A DNA stretch of 39,507 nucleotides from Methanobacteriota archaeon (GTDB lineage Archaea; Thermoplasmatota; E2; JACPAO01; JAHWKR01): assembly GCA_019347805.1 (NCBI GenBank), contig JAHWKR010000026.1, positions 1 to 39,507 on the forward strand, given 5' to 3'. The position numbers and the translations under genes were made by a program. This document shows positions 1 to 8,931 of the stretch, one piece after another. Positions within the stretch are counted from its first letter, which is position 1; every line of letters starts with the position of its first letter. The notes beneath the pieces are model-generated. The model saw nothing but the letters and a program-made list of their open reading frames with translations. It was not told where the DNA came from and did not search any database.

Positions 1-1487
1 GTCTGCGGCAACAGGTCGCCCATGCTCGGCGCCATCGGAAGGGCCGGCAGGAGACCGGTGAGGGCCTTCCCGCTCTTTTCGAGGACGATGTCGTAGGTGA
101 CGCGGCCCCAGTTGCTGTCGGGGTGCATGCGCTTCTTCCATTCCAGTTCGACCGGGACCTTGTCCTGTCGGAAGTCGCCCTGGAGGGTGAGGATGGCCTG
201 TTGGCCGGGCTCGAGCGCGGGAAGCGCGATGCCGTGGGCGCCGAAACGGAGGGTCGCCTGGGTGATGTTGCCCCAGCCCTGGTTCTCCACGGTGACCGTG
301 AGGCGGTCGGATGTCCCCTGGACGTCGACGACGCGCGGCAGGGCACCATACTTCTCGGCGTGGAGGAAGCCGTGCAGGACCCCGCGCCACGATTCGATCT
401 CCTGGACGCGCGGGTCGCGGTCGATGACGGGTTCGCCCCACGGGCCGACGACCCGGCCGCGGCCGCTCATCTCGTAGGTCCAACTGCTCGCGCCGACCTG
501 CGCGTAGCCTTCGTCCAACGTGGTCCCGGAGGCGGGATAGATGGTGCTCCAGGTCTCGCCGCAGCGCTTCCGTTCCACATCGACTGTGAGGTCCGGGAAA
601 ACATGGTGACAGATATTGGTGTACATATCGAAATCGGGCGCATTGCCGAGCTGTTCGGCGCCATAGGGGTGCAGCCAGAGATTGCCGCAGCAGTGGGTCG
701 ATTGCACGAAGTCGGGCCGCACATCCTGGAAGACGTTGATGACCGCCTGGGTCTCCGGTTCGCTCGCCGGGTAGGGACCGGGCCAGTTCAAGACCGGCAT
801 CTCTGCGACCGTGCCCCAGGTGCCGGGGAAGTTGCGGTTGATGTTGACGTCGATGGCGTTCACACGGCCGAAGGCATGGGAGCCGTCCGGGTTGACCATG
901 GGCAGGACGAAGGTGTGGCGGTTCTCGACGATCCAGCGCGCCGTGTCGTTGGTCTCGAATTCGTCCAAGAGGAACTGCAACCATTCCGTCACGAAATAGA
1001 CGCCGGAGTATTCGTTGCTGTGCGTGCCGCCGTCGAGATACATGACCTCGCGCTCGGCGAGCGGGCGGCGCTCCGGGTTGTCGAAATCGGCGATCTCGAC
1101 GAGCCAGAGGTCGAGCCCCAATCGACTCTCACCGGCGCTTGTGAGGCGCATCTTGCCCGGGTGTTCCTCCGCCAGGCGCTGCAGTTCGGCGACCAGGATC
1201 GGATAATAGGGGAACGCCGTGTAGCCCTGGATCTTGTTGAGCGGGTCGGGGTCGTCGGAGGTCGCCTCGAGCTCATCGGGGTCGATCGCCTCGGCGACCG
1301 GCACCGCATCGGCGAGCACCTGGGCGACCACGTCCGGATGACGCTCGGCGAGATCCCTCGGAATATAGGGGAACACGACCTCTCCGTCGACGTTCACGGG
1401 ATAGCCATAACGCTCCTCCCCGACCTCGGCGGCTACGGCCGGGACCAGGAACAGGGCGGTGAAAAGGGCGGCGACGAGACCACGCAT
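1..1487 (-). CDS. Secreted zinc carboxypeptidase, M14 family (3' end missing)
   Basis: Exported metallocarboxypeptidase-like protein, cut by the left edge of the window after about 495 codons. An N-terminal signal peptide (MRGLVAALFTALFLVPAVAA) is followed by an M14 fold: the zinc motif appears as GGTHSNEYSG (HxxE), then MVNPDGSHAFGR, NINRNFP, and a later THCCGNLWLHP segment that supplies the third zinc His. A distal YEMSG segment probably holds the catalytic Glu. A beta-rich domain follows from about residue 385. The family removes C-terminal residues from peptides; here it would act outside the cell. The ATG is chosen because the signal peptide begins there and a TATA-like CTTGTAAGG lies about 25 bp upstream. 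Family is confident; substrate is unknown. Confidence 0.9.
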   Translation of the reverse strand, partial: MRGLVAALFTALFLVPAVAAEVGEERYGYPVNVDGEVVFPYIPRDLAERHPDVVAQVLADAVPVAEAIDPDELEATSDDPDPLNKIQGYTAFPYYPILVAELQRLAEEHPGKMRLTSAGESRLGLDLWLVEIADFDNPERRPLAEREVMYLDGGTHSNEYSGVYFVTEWLQFLLDEFETNDTARWIVENRHTFVLPMVNPDGSHAFGRVNAIDVNINRNFPGTWGTVAEMPVLNWPGPYPASEPETQAVINVFQDVRPDFVQSTHCCGNLWLHPYGAEQLGNAPDFDMYTNICHHVFPDLTVDVERKRCGETWSTIYPASGTTLDEGYAQVGASSWTYEMSGRGRVVGPWGEPVIDRDPRVQEIESWRGVLHGFLHAEKYGALPRVVDVQGTSDRLTVTVENQGWGNITQATLRFGAHGIALPALEPGQQAILTLQGDFRQDKVPVELEWKKRMHPDSNWGRVTYDIVLEKSGKALTGLLPALPMAPSMGDLLPQ

Positions 1488-1654
1488 GTGACGCCATAGC
1501 GCGACCCCTTACAAGGGCTTTGCGTAGTCCCACTTGCGCCTCGGGGGGCCTGAGCCGGGGAGGTCTCCCAGAAGCACCCGGCGGGTGCGACCACCGCGGC
1601 CGAAGCGCACGGCTCCGATACCCTCAAAGAGAGCTGACGACTACGCGTCCCAGG

Positions 1655-2647
1655 ATGCTCGACCTTCTCCCCCCGACCCTGGAGTTCCTGGCCAAGTACG
1701 GCCTCATCGCCGTCTTCATCCTCCTGGTGTTGGACGGCGCGATGCTCATGCCTGTCTTGCCCGGAGAGATCGTCATGATCATGGCGGTCACGCAATACGC
1801 GGACTCGCTCCTCGACCTGGTGTTCCTCATCGGGCTCGCCACGCTCGCCGCCATCATCGGCAGCATCCTCCTCTACGCCGTCTGCCGCAAGGGGGGCCGC
1901 AACCTCATCGAGAAGCATCCCCGACTCTTCATGATGAGTCCACGGCGACGGGAACGGCTCGAGCGCGTCTTCTCCAACCCGTTCGGCCAGAGCCTCGTCC
2001 TCTTCCTGCGCATCATCCCCCTGACCCGCATCCTCGTCAACATCCCGGCCGGCCTCGCCAAGATGAAGTTCGGCCGCTTCCTAGTTCTCTCCGCCATCGG
2101 CATGCTCATCTTCCATGCCGGCTTCATGTACCTCACCTATGAGTATGGTCAGGTGGGCAGCGGCATGGACCTCAAGGCCGCCTACGCCAGCCCGGCATGG
2201 GACTACGTCCAGGCCAACCAGGTGGTCACGATCCTCGTGGCGCTCCTTGTCGGTGTCGTCCTCTCGCTGCGCGCCTCGCGCAACATGCTCAAGGACCCCG
2301 AATGGGCCGGCCCGTCGGTCATCGGCTGGGTCGCCGAGCGTGTCGTCTTCTTCGGGGGCCTTGCCATCCTCATCCTCCTCTGGCACGACCAGACCCTCAT
2401 CTTCGACATCGCCGAACATGGGGGCATGGACCTCGCCGCCGTCGCCGAGCGCGTCAACTGGGAACCGGTATCCTTCGTCGTCCTTGTCACGGCCACTGCC
2501 ATGCTCGTGGCGCTCCTTCTCATGATGCTCAGCAGCCGAGCGCGGAACAAGCGACGCGAGGCGATGAGAGAACCGATCGAGGAAGCCGAGGTCTACTACC
2601 GATTCGACCGGGTGGACGCCGAGGATTCTGCGCACGACCGGGACTGA
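1655..2647 (+). CDS. DedA/SNARE-associated (VTT) family membrane protein
   Basis: Polytopic membrane protein of 330 aa. The DedA signature is clear: PVLPGEIVMIMA near residue 30, then FLRIIPLTRILVNIPAGLAKMKFGRF and a following Gly/aromatic-rich helix ending in YLTYEYGQ. DedA proteins are linked to membrane lipid scrambling and proton-motive-force homeostasis. The C-terminal third adds about three further hydrophobic helices and an acidic tail, longer than the usual DedA core of roughly 200 aa. The frame is open upstream to 1520, but that stretch has atypical codon use and MLDLLPP begins the conserved part, so the ATG at 1655 is preferred. It is divergent from the M14 gene. Confidence 0.85.
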   Translation: MLDLLPPTLEFLAKYGLIAVFILLVLDGAMLMPVLPGEIVMIMAVTQYADSLLDLVFLIGLATLAAIIGSILLYAVCRKGGRNLIEKHPRLFMMSPRRRERLERVFSNPFGQSLVLFLRIIPLTRILVNIPAGLAKMKFGRFLVLSAIGMLIFHAGFMYLTYEYGQVGSGMDLKAAYASPAWDYVQANQVVTILVALLVGVVLSLRASRNMLKDPEWAGPSVIGWVAERVVFFGGLAILILLWHDQTLIFDIAEHGGMDLAAVAERVNWEPVSFVVLVTATAMLVALLLMMLSSRARNKRREAMREPIEEAEVYYRFDRVDAEDSAHDRD

Positions 2648-2667
2648 GTCGACATGCGGTCACGGAC

Positions 2668-3834
2668 TCACCGCACATACCCGACCGTGTACTCTCCCAC
2701 GAGCAGGCCGAACGAACCGTTCCATCCGTAGTGCCCGGTATAGGTCCCGGCTGCGACCCCTCCCTGCCCGGCCGCCGTCTCGACGAGGAAGACGCGCGTG
2801 TCCCGGACGATGTTGAGACAGATCGTGCACTGGAACACCTCCTCGATCAGATCGCCTTCGGGTCCAGTGAGCGTCAGCGTCTCGTCGAGGCTGTGGAACC
2901 ACATGCCGTGGGCGTCGGTCGTCTGCAGATAGAGGCCCACCGCGAGCGGTGCCTCGGCGAGGTCGAAGTCCCACTCTGTCGGGCCTTCGAGGGCCGGTGT
3001 CCGCGACTCGGAGAAGACGCGCTCGATCGCAAGGGGTCGCAACTCGGTCGACGTACCGTTCGTCGTGTAGCGGACCATACCAGAGGGGGCGGCCACGAGC
3101 ACGTGCGCACCGCTCGTCTCGAACGGGACATCCACCATGCCATCCGCCACCGGAAAGGCATCGATGAGCGCGTCATCCGGGCCGTACAGCACCACCCGTT
3201 CCACGTCCTCGCTCGCCTCGGCGCGCACCCACTCGCCTGCCTTGGCGTCAATGGCGACCGGCACGCCGGCCATGACCGTCTCGTTCGGTGCCGAGACGTC
3301 GACCGAGAGCGTGTACGGCGTCTCGGCCGCACCGATGCGCGGGAAATAGTTCTCCACGAAGAGCGATGCCCCTCCCGAGGCGAGGAACAGGACATCAAGA
3401 TGCCGTTCCGCTCCGTCGGACGTGTAACGATACCAATAGGTCACCGGCGTCTCCTGGACCAGATAGACCTGGAGCGGACTGATGCGGACCGGGTCCGCCG
3501 GCACCGTGAGCGACGCCTCGACGCGCACCGGCACACCATCCGGAAGCTGCGGACCGAGGTCGACCTCGTGCTGATAGGAACCTGTGAGACAACCACCCAG
3601 GTTGCACGCATCGGTCGCCGCGAACGTGCCATTGGCCCAGAACGAGACCCGGTGTTCCGCCTCGATGGGCAAACGCAGGACATCGCGATTCTCCGCAAGG
3701 TCGGTTCCACCGCCACCTTTACCGCTTCCGCCGCCACCGCCTTCTTGGGTCTCGAGCGGGTCGTCCACGGCCTCGGTACAACCGGAGAGGAAGAAGAGCG
3801 CCACCATCACGACGGCGACCACGGCACGTTGCAT
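2668..3834 (-). CDS. Surface lipoprotein, paralogue of the one at 12913-14124
   Basis: Predicted lipoprotein of 388 aa. A hydrophobic N-terminus ends in the lipobox FFLSGC, followed by a Gly-rich linker and a long beta-rich extracellular part with N-glycosylation-type sequons (WANGTF, TTNGTS). No catalytic motif was recognised. It shares block order with the lipoprotein at 12913-14124: GVPV.V.AS, a V.L(Y/W).PDD.LI..F block, a self-similar C-terminal half, and an AAGTYT block near the end. The ATG at 3834 lies 25 bp downstream of a TATA-like CTTTATG on the minus strand, so it is preferred to earlier in-frame starts. Function unknown; a structural or solute-binding surface role is only a guess. 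Confidence 0.8.
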   Translation of the reverse strand: MQRAVVAVVMVALFFLSGCTEAVDDPLETQEGGGGGSGKGGGGTDLAENRDVLRLPIEAEHRVSFWANGTFAATDACNLGGCLTGSYQHEVDLGPQLPDGVPVRVEASLTVPADPVRISPLQVYLVQETPVTYWYRYTSDGAERHLDVLFLASGGASLFVENYFPRIGAAETPYTLSVDVSAPNETVMAGVPVAIDAKAGEWVRAEASEDVERVVLYGPDDALIDAFPVADGMVDVPFETSGAHVLVAAPSGMVRYTTNGTSTELRPLAIERVFSESRTPALEGPTEWDFDLAEAPLAVGLYLQTTDAHGMWFHSLDETLTLTGPEGDLIEEVFQCTICLNIVRDTRVFLVETAAGQGGVAAGTYTGHYGWNGSFGLLVGEYTVGYVR

Positions 3835-3855
3835 GAAAGAGGACGACGTGGCCGA

Positions 3856-3862
3856 CATAAAG
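3856..3862 (-). promoter_or_regulatory. TATA-like box for the lipoprotein at 2668-3834
   Basis: Minus-strand CTTTATG centred 25 bp before the ATG at 3834. The spacing predicts a leaderless transcript. Confidence 0.55.
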
Positions 3863-3949
3863 CCGATTGTGGTGGTGGCGTCGAACGGTCCCCTCCACAT
3901 TGGTGATAGCATCGAACGGTCCCGATGGTCCCGCTCCCTCTTGCCCGTC

Positions 3950-4789
3950 TCAGATCCCCGGAAACCGCCCGGTGAGCACCCATTCCACGAGGGGACCGAA
4001 CCGTGGCGTCAATCCGATCGCCATCCAGAGCACGACCATGGTGCCGGCGGTGGCGATGGGCACCGAGACGTTGTCCTCCCATTGCGGCATCGATTCGGCG
4101 ATGGACCCCGCGAGGGCGCCGATGAGGGCGATGGGCACGACAGGCAGGACCGGGAAGTCGTGCACGGTGAAGTCGGTCGTGGTCGCGGCGTAGTACCAGA
4201 ACATCAGACCGACCGCCCCGATGGACCCGGCGACGAAACCGGCGATGGTGCCCTCCCACGATTTTTGCCGGTTGTACCAGAGCTTGTGCTTCCCCACCGC
4301 CTTGCCGACCAATGCCGAGAAGCCGTCGCCCAATCCGAGCATCGCCAACCCGGCGAACGCCACCGGAAGCGGCGTGAGCCAGATGATGGCGAGGCCCGCC
4401 ACCAGGAACATGGTCGACGCCCACGAGAAGGTCTCGCCATGGCGCCGTGTCGCCGTGAGTTGCTGCGTGAGGAACGGCACCTCCATGTCGAAGCGCGCCA
4501 AGAGGACCTCGAGGACGACGATGACGGCGAGCGTGATGAGCACCACCATCGTGCCATAGACGAGGCCGGTGTAGAGGAAGAGGGGCGTCGCGATGATCCC
4601 GGAGGTCATGTGGAAGCCCTTGCGGTGCGCCTCCTTCTGGATGTGCGGCGGCACCACCTCGTCGAGGCGTTCCTTGGCCTGGCGCCGGATGCGGTCCGCG
4701 AACTCGACGGCGTCCCGACGCGGGTCCCTGCGCGGCTTGGGCGCGGTGGCCTCACCCTTCGGCCTCTCACCGCCTTCTGGCCCGTCCAC
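3950..4789 (-). CDS. Sec59/DGK1/VTE5-family CTP-dependent lipid kinase
   Basis: Integral membrane protein of 279 aa. After a basic, cytoplasmic N-terminal 50 residues come the family blocks HRKGFHMTSG (about 55-64), LGLGDGFSALVGKAVGKHK (about 151-169), KSWEGTIAGF (176-185) and an ESMPQWEDNVSVP block (about 239-251). These match the dolichol kinase / diacylglycerol kinase DGK1 / phytol kinase family, which uses CTP to phosphorylate a lipid alcohol. In an archaeon the likely substrates are dolichol-type or isoprenoid alcohols, which is inference. The start is a GTG (there is no earlier ATG) with a TATA-like GCTTTAGC 26 bp upstream. Confidence 0.85.
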   Translation of the reverse strand: MDGPEGGERPKGEATAPKPRRDPRRDAVEFADRIRRQAKERLDEVVPPHIQKEAHRKGFHMTSGIIATPLFLYTGLVYGTMVVLITLAVIVVLEVLLARFDMEVPFLTQQLTATRRHGETFSWASTMFLVAGLAIIWLTPLPVAFAGLAMLGLGDGFSALVGKAVGKHKLWYNRQKSWEGTIAGFVAGSIGAVGLMFWYYAATTTDFTVHDFPVLPVVPIALIGALAGSIAESMPQWEDNVSVPIATAGTMVVLWMAIGLTPRFGPLVEWVLTGRFPGI

Positions 4790-4811
4790 GGTCGCGCCGA
4801 GGAGGCCGCGG

Positions 4812-4819
4812 GCTAAAGC
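4812..4819 (-). promoter_or_regulatory. TATA-like box for the Sec59/DGK1-family gene
   Basis: Minus-strand GCTTTAGC centred about 26 bp before the GTG at 4789. It decides the non-ATG start. Confidence 0.45.
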
Positions 4820-4899
4820 TTGTCGGCGAGGCCCCGGCTCAGGCGGATGGTCCCCCGTGCGCGTGGAGCGGCCGGTGGCCCTGACCGTTCGGGAACGGC

Positions 4900-6231
4900 C
4901 TACGTGAGGACGTAGGTGGGATCGCGCACGACCTCGAACGTCAACGTGTAGTCGATGTCGAGGTAACCGAAGTCACCGGCGTCGGCGGCGTCGGCCGCCT
5001 TGGGATAGAAGCCGAAGGCGTGGTAGGACTCCTTCTCGTACGGCGGGTCCCATTCGATGGGCGTGAGCGGGATCTCGAACACCTTGGCCCCGGCGTCGCC
5101 GTCGGTCGGGTCGGGCGCGTGGCCGTACTCCAGCTTGTCGGCGCCATGGTACATGAGCCCCCAGCCGATGGTGTCGAGAAGCGTCTGCTGGTTGGCGTCG
5201 GTGGCGTTGACCCAGGCGGTGACGATGAGCTTCTCGGTGCCGAGCGGCACGACGTGGGGCGCGGGGATGCGGATGTCGCGGGCGCCGTCCTCATAGGCGG
5301 GGACGGAGGCGGCGACGAGCGTCGTGGAGGAGCCGGTGGTCTTGCCGAGCGACAGGCTGGACTGGCCGCCCCACGGGTTGGGGTGCGGCGGGTCGATGCT
5401 CGATCCGCCGCCGTTGTTGATGATGATCTCGACTTCGACGTCGCCGCTCGCGGTCATGATCGGACTGTTCTCGGAGATGGGACTGCCGCCGGCGACGAGG
5501 CGGAACTTCCATTTCGAGACGGAGACCTGGTGCGCGGGGTCGGACATGCCGGGCCGGTCGAGCTGGACGATGATGGGGGAGTCCTTCTGGACCGGGATGC
5601 CGCCCTGCGGCTTGAAGCCGGGGGAATTGGCGGCCTTGTAGTAGAAAAGGAGTCCGCCGGTGGTGGCGTCGTCTGTCCAGGTGAAGCTCGCGACGATGTG
5701 CGAGGTGCCGGAGAGGACGGCGTCGGCCTTGTTCTCGGGATTGATGCCCTTCTCGTCGTTGGTCTCGACGTCGTCCCCGTCGTCCTCGGGTGTGAAGGTC
5801 ACGCTCCCCACATGCACCTCTGTCGGTGAGACGCAGGGCGGTTCCTGGGAACCCATCTGGTCGGGCATGCAGGCGTCGTTGGTGAGTGTCACCCTGTCAT
5901 CGAAGAGGATGGCCTGTTCTGCGGCGGGTGTGCCCCAGTGGTGGTGCTGGTGCGCCTGCGGGGTGATGACATCCTTGTCCTCGTTGTCCTTCTCCGGGTC
6001 GACCTGTTCCATCTCGTCGGTCTTGTTGCCGGTCTCGCCGCCCGGCGTGGCCCCCGGGAGGTCGGTGTCGTCTTTCGCGGGATCGACCTTGTCGCTCTTG
6101 CCGTCGCCGCCGAAACAGCCCGCAAGGGCGGTGGTGAGAAGGACCAGGACGATGAGGGCCGGGACCGCGCGCCGGCCCGGATGACGGGCGGAACGGGCAG
6201 GAGCGGGACGGCCGAAGAGTGCAAGGGACAT
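4900..6231 (-). CDS. Large surface lipoprotein of unknown function
   Basis: Predicted lipoprotein of 443 aa. The N-terminus is basic then hydrophobic and ends in the lipobox TTALAGC, followed by about 50 residues of acidic, low-complexity linker. A His cluster AHQHHHWG lies near residue 92. The rest is beta-rich with many Asp, Gly and Pro and no motif I recognise; two Cys near MPDQMGSQEPPC could form a disulfide. The ATG at 6231 is preferred to an upstream in-frame start because CCATAAGG sits 27 bp before it and the signal sequence follows directly. The acidic linker probably lifts the domain off the membrane. The His cluster could bind a metal, but this is speculative. Confidence 0.8.
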   Translation of the reverse strand: MSLALFGRPAPARSARHPGRRAVPALIVLVLLTTALAGCFGGDGKSDKVDPAKDDTDLPGATPGGETGNKTDEMEQVDPEKDNEDKDVITPQAHQHHHWGTPAAEQAILFDDRVTLTNDACMPDQMGSQEPPCVSPTEVHVGSVTFTPEDDGDDVETNDEKGINPENKADAVLSGTSHIVASFTWTDDATTGGLLFYYKAANSPGFKPQGGIPVQKDSPIIVQLDRPGMSDPAHQVSVSKWKFRLVAGGSPISENSPIMTASGDVEVEIIINNGGGSSIDPPHPNPWGGQSSLSLGKTTGSSTTLVAASVPAYEDGARDIRIPAPHVVPLGTEKLIVTAWVNATDANQQTLLDTIGWGLMYHGADKLEYGHAPDPTDGDAGAKVFEIPLTPIEWDPPYEKESYHAFGFYPKAADAADAGDFGYLDIDYTLTFEVVRDPTYVLT

Positions 6232-6254
6232 TGCGGGGACCAAGCGGTGAGCCT

Positions 6255-6262
6255 CCTTATGG
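6255..6262 (-). promoter_or_regulatory. TATA-like box for the lipoprotein at 4900-6231
   Basis: Minus-strand CCATAAGG centred 27 bp before the ATG at 6231. A second AT-rich stretch (AAATACT) lies just upstream. Confidence 0.5.
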
Positions 6263-6538
6263 AGTATTTGAGGATTCTTGTGGCTGCGTCGAATCCTTGT
6301 GCCGTGTCCCGGCCCGCCCCCAGGTGTGGTGTGGCGTATGTTTCGGGGGCGGGCAGGGACCGACACCCGGCGCTCCGGGCGTGGACATCAGGGGAGCCGG
6401 TCGCGGGACCATAAGCTCTTCTCTTGAACAGACGAACGACAAGGGGATTCTTCAGGAGACGTGAGACGACAGGACGTGCCGGGACGTCGGAGGGCCCGAC
6501 CGACGGTTCCGTGGGTCCGACCAGGAGTTGCGAAACCG
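6263..6538. other. Divergent intergenic region between two lipoprotein genes
   Basis: The whole gap between the two start codons (6232-6570) is about 340 bp. Besides the two assigned promoters it contains a third TATA-like element, CCATAAGC (about 6409-6416), which reads as GCTTATGG on the minus strand. An ATG at 6388 on the minus strand opens a 43-codon frame ending at 6257, about 25 bp downstream of that element. Its product is Pro/His-rich and not recognisable, so I do not call it a gene. Nothing else is evident. Confidence 0.4.
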
Positions 6539-6540
6539 TG

Positions 6541-6546
6541 ATATAT
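6541..6546 (+). promoter_or_regulatory. TATA box for the lipoprotein at 6571
   Basis: The run ATATAT is centred 27 bp before the ATG at 6571, a strong AT island in a GC-rich context. It decides the start and predicts a leaderless mRNA. Confidence 0.65.
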
Positions 6547-6570
6547 GCAGGTCCCCCCCTTACCGCCCGT

Positions 6571-7152
6571 ATGCGTGGAGTTTCGGCAGGTCGACGAGTG
6601 GCAGCCCGTCCCGTCGCCCTTCTCGCCATGGCCATCTTCATCACCCTCGCCTTCTCGGGCTGCGCCTCCGACGCAACGAGTGATATCGCGACCGGCCGGG
6701 CCGAAGGATGTCTCGAGGAACAGGAGATCCCCGAAGGCGAAGGCTGGGTCACGATCCTCGTCAAACGCCCCCACCAGACGCGCGAACACGGCTTCTTCGC
6801 CCTCCAGGCGAAGCCGGCCCTCGTCGCCTGGCGCGCCGCCGAGAACGACACCACCGACTACGTCACCGGTACCGAGTTCCGCACCATGGACTGGATGAAG
6901 GAACAAGAGGTCTGGGTCGACAGCGCCATGCCGGTCGGTGAATACCAATGGTTCCGCATCTCCGTCGTCCCCGACTCCGTGCGCGGCACCCGCATCGACG
7001 GCTATACGGCACCCGTGCGCGTCCAGGGCGACCGCCTCTCCATCGAACCGGGCACCGAAGACGGTCTCTTCCACGTCGAGGAAGGCCGCTGCACCGTCAT
7101 CCAGGCCGCCTCGCTCATGACGCTCGAGAACGGCCAGTACGTCATCCGGTAG
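6571..7152 (+). CDS. Lipoprotein with DUF4382-like domain
   Basis: Predicted lipoprotein of 193 aa. A basic N-terminus and hydrophobic segment end in the lipobox TLAFSGC. The mature part has the pattern MPVGEYQWFRISV, a DGYTAPVRVQGDRLSIEPG block, LFHVEEGRCTVI and LENGQYVI. This resembles the DUF4382 arrangement (aGxYxxiRL, a PSG-type strand, then FxVxxGxxT and GxYxL), a common archaeal and bacterial surface domain of unknown role. The match is by eye and tentative. The frame is open upstream, but the TATA box at 6541 places the start here. It is followed after 71 bp by the MscS gene on the same strand. Confidence 0.75.
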   Translation: MRGVSAGRRVAARPVALLAMAIFITLAFSGCASDATSDIATGRAEGCLEEQEIPEGEGWVTILVKRPHQTREHGFFALQAKPALVAWRAAENDTTDYVTGTEFRTMDWMKEQEVWVDSAMPVGEYQWFRISVVPDSVRGTRIDGYTAPVRVQGDRLSIEPGTEDGLFHVEEGRCTVIQAASLMTLENGQYVIR

Positions 7153-7223
7153 TGGACCACGCCTTGTCGTGACGCCGACGGCCTAACGAAAGCCCGAAAA
7201 GCGCCCGCCCGCGTCGTCGGACC

Positions 7224-8912
7224 GTGCAGCCCCACGAGCGCCGCGGAAACCCCCTCGCCACGGCGCCGTTCCTCCTCCTTCTTGTCCTCGCCGCGGGGCT
7301 GTCGCTCGCGTCGCCCGCACTCGGCCAAGACGCGGACGAAGGACCCGTCGCCCTCACACCGGTCGACACCGAGGCCAAGATCGCCCCCGGCGAGACCGCG
7401 CTCCTCGTCTGGAAAGCGACCGTCCTCCCCGGCGCCAACCGGACCCTCCTCGCCGATGTCGGCTCGAACGCCGACGCCGGATGGACCCTCAGCGTCGACC
7501 CGGAAGTGGTGCGCCTCGCACCCGGGGAGAGCATCGACTTCACGGTCTCGGCTCAAGCCGACGACCGCCCCGCGCCGCGCGACCTGCGCATCACCCTGCG
7601 CCTCATCACCGTCGACGCCGACGACCCCGAAGCCGAGAGCGAACGGCTCGTCGCAGGCGGCACGGTCACCGTGCATGGCACACGGCTCGTCCTCGGCCAA
7701 TGGGACAACCCCCTCCCGCCACCGCTCGACGACGCCTGGGGCGTCTTCCTCCTCAACCTCGCCGCCTGGGTGGTCATCGCCCTCTTGGTGATGCTCGCCA
7801 TCGATCCAACGCTCCGCCTCCTCACCAAGCGCACCAAGACCGAGATGGACGATCACATCATCCACATCCTGCGCTTCCCCGTCTTCCTCGTCCTCGCCAC
7901 CTGGGGCCTCAAACAGAGTCTCGAGGTGTTCGACCTCCCCGTCGGCCTCTTCTCCGCGCTCGACCGCCTCTGGGTCGTCGTCCTCATCCTCGCCGGCTTC
8001 TACGTCGCCTACCGCGTCTGGCAAGAGATCATCGTCCACATCGGCAAACGGATGGCCGCCAAGACCGAGAGCAAGGTCGACGACCGGCTCATCCCCGTCA
8101 TGGAGAAAGCGGGCGGCGTCGTCATCCTCATCGTCGGCTTCTTCTTCCTCATCGACAACCTCGGCTTCGACATGACCATCTTCGCGGCCGGCGGCGTATT
8201 GGGCGGCATGGTCATCGCCTTCGCGGCGCAGGACACCCTCTCCAACTTCTTCTCCGGGGTCCACATCCTCACCGACCAACCCTTCGTCGAAGGCGACGAC
8301 ATCCTCCTCGACACCGGCGAGGTCTGCACCGTCACCAAGATCGGCCTCCGCACCACCGAGCTCTACCACCTCGCCAACCACGAGGTCATCCTCATCCCCA
8401 ACAACCACCTCGCCCAGAACCGCATCATCAACCTCCTCCGCCCCGACAAGCTCTACAAGGTGCGCATCGACGTCGGCGTCGCCTACGGCTCCGACGTCCC
8501 GCTCGTCAAGAAGACCCTCCTCGAGATCGCCAAGGACCATCCACTGACGTTGAAGGACGATGACCACCAGCCCTTCGTGCGCTTCCAATCGTTCGGCGCC
8601 TCGTCGCTCGATTTTTCGGTCCACGCCTGGGTCGGTGACGTCTACAGCCGCTGGCTCGTCGCCTCCGACCTCCGCGAGATGGTCGACCAGCGGTTCCGCG
8701 ACCTCGCCATCGAGATCCCCTTCCCGCAACAGGTCAACTGGGACGGCGCGAAGGAGGCGGCCAAGCTCGAGGCGGCACGACAAATTAGCCAGCGCGAAGG
8801 CCACGAGGGACGCGAGACCGTGCCCCCGAAAAGTCCGAGCGAAGCACGCCACGAGGTCGGCTCGACAGGCGAGACCGGCGGATCAGGGGACGGTGAAGGG
8901 GAGAGCGTCTGA
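7224..8912 (+). CDS. MscS-family mechanosensitive channel with extracytoplasmic domain
   Basis: 562-aa membrane channel. A signal-like helix (about 13-34) is followed by a beta-rich extracytoplasmic domain (about 40-165) with a LAPGESIDFTVSA strand pattern typical of Ig-like folds. Transmembrane helices lie at about 172-193, 216-232, 248-266 and 296-313, then the Gly/Ala-rich pore helix (about 317-340) and the MscS block AQDTLSNFFSGVHILTDQPF with a following EGDDI. The beta and alpha/beta cytoplasmic domains follow to about residue 510, then a charged Gly/Ser/Glu tail. MscS channels release solutes upon hypo-osmotic shock. The GTG start is the only one that keeps the signal helix; its promoter is weak to my eye. 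An added extracytoplasmic domain is less usual and may sense or anchor to the cell envelope. Confidence 0.9.
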   Translation: MQPHERRGNPLATAPFLLLLVLAAGLSLASPALGQDADEGPVALTPVDTEAKIAPGETALLVWKATVLPGANRTLLADVGSNADAGWTLSVDPEVVRLAPGESIDFTVSAQADDRPAPRDLRITLRLITVDADDPEAESERLVAGGTVTVHGTRLVLGQWDNPLPPPLDDAWGVFLLNLAAWVVIALLVMLAIDPTLRLLTKRTKTEMDDHIIHILRFPVFLVLATWGLKQSLEVFDLPVGLFSALDRLWVVVLILAGFYVAYRVWQEIIVHIGKRMAAKTESKVDDRLIPVMEKAGGVVILIVGFFFLIDNLGFDMTIFAAGGVLGGMVIAFAAQDTLSNFFSGVHILTDQPFVEGDDILLDTGEVCTVTKIGLRTTELYHLANHEVILIPNNHLAQNRIINLLRPDKLYKVRIDVGVAYGSDVPLVKKTLLEIAKDHPLTLKDDDHQPFVRFQSFGASSLDFSVHAWVGDVYSRWLVASDLREMVDQRFRDLAIEIPFPQQVNWDGAKEAAKLEAARQISQREGHEGRETVPPKSPSEARHEVGSTGETGGSGDGEGESV

Positions 8913-8931
8913 AGCCCGGCCCCCGACAACA

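Noticed and set aside
123..1499. Plus-strand open frame of 458 codons at the left edge.
   Set aside because: The minus strand there encodes a clear M14 carboxypeptidase with signal peptide and zinc motifs.
2197..3906. Plus-strand open frame of about 570 codons overlapping the DedA gene end and antisense to a lipoprotein.
   Set aside because: It is out of frame with DedA, and its product is Arg/Pro/His-rich without motifs. Both overlapping real genes have promoters and signal or family features.
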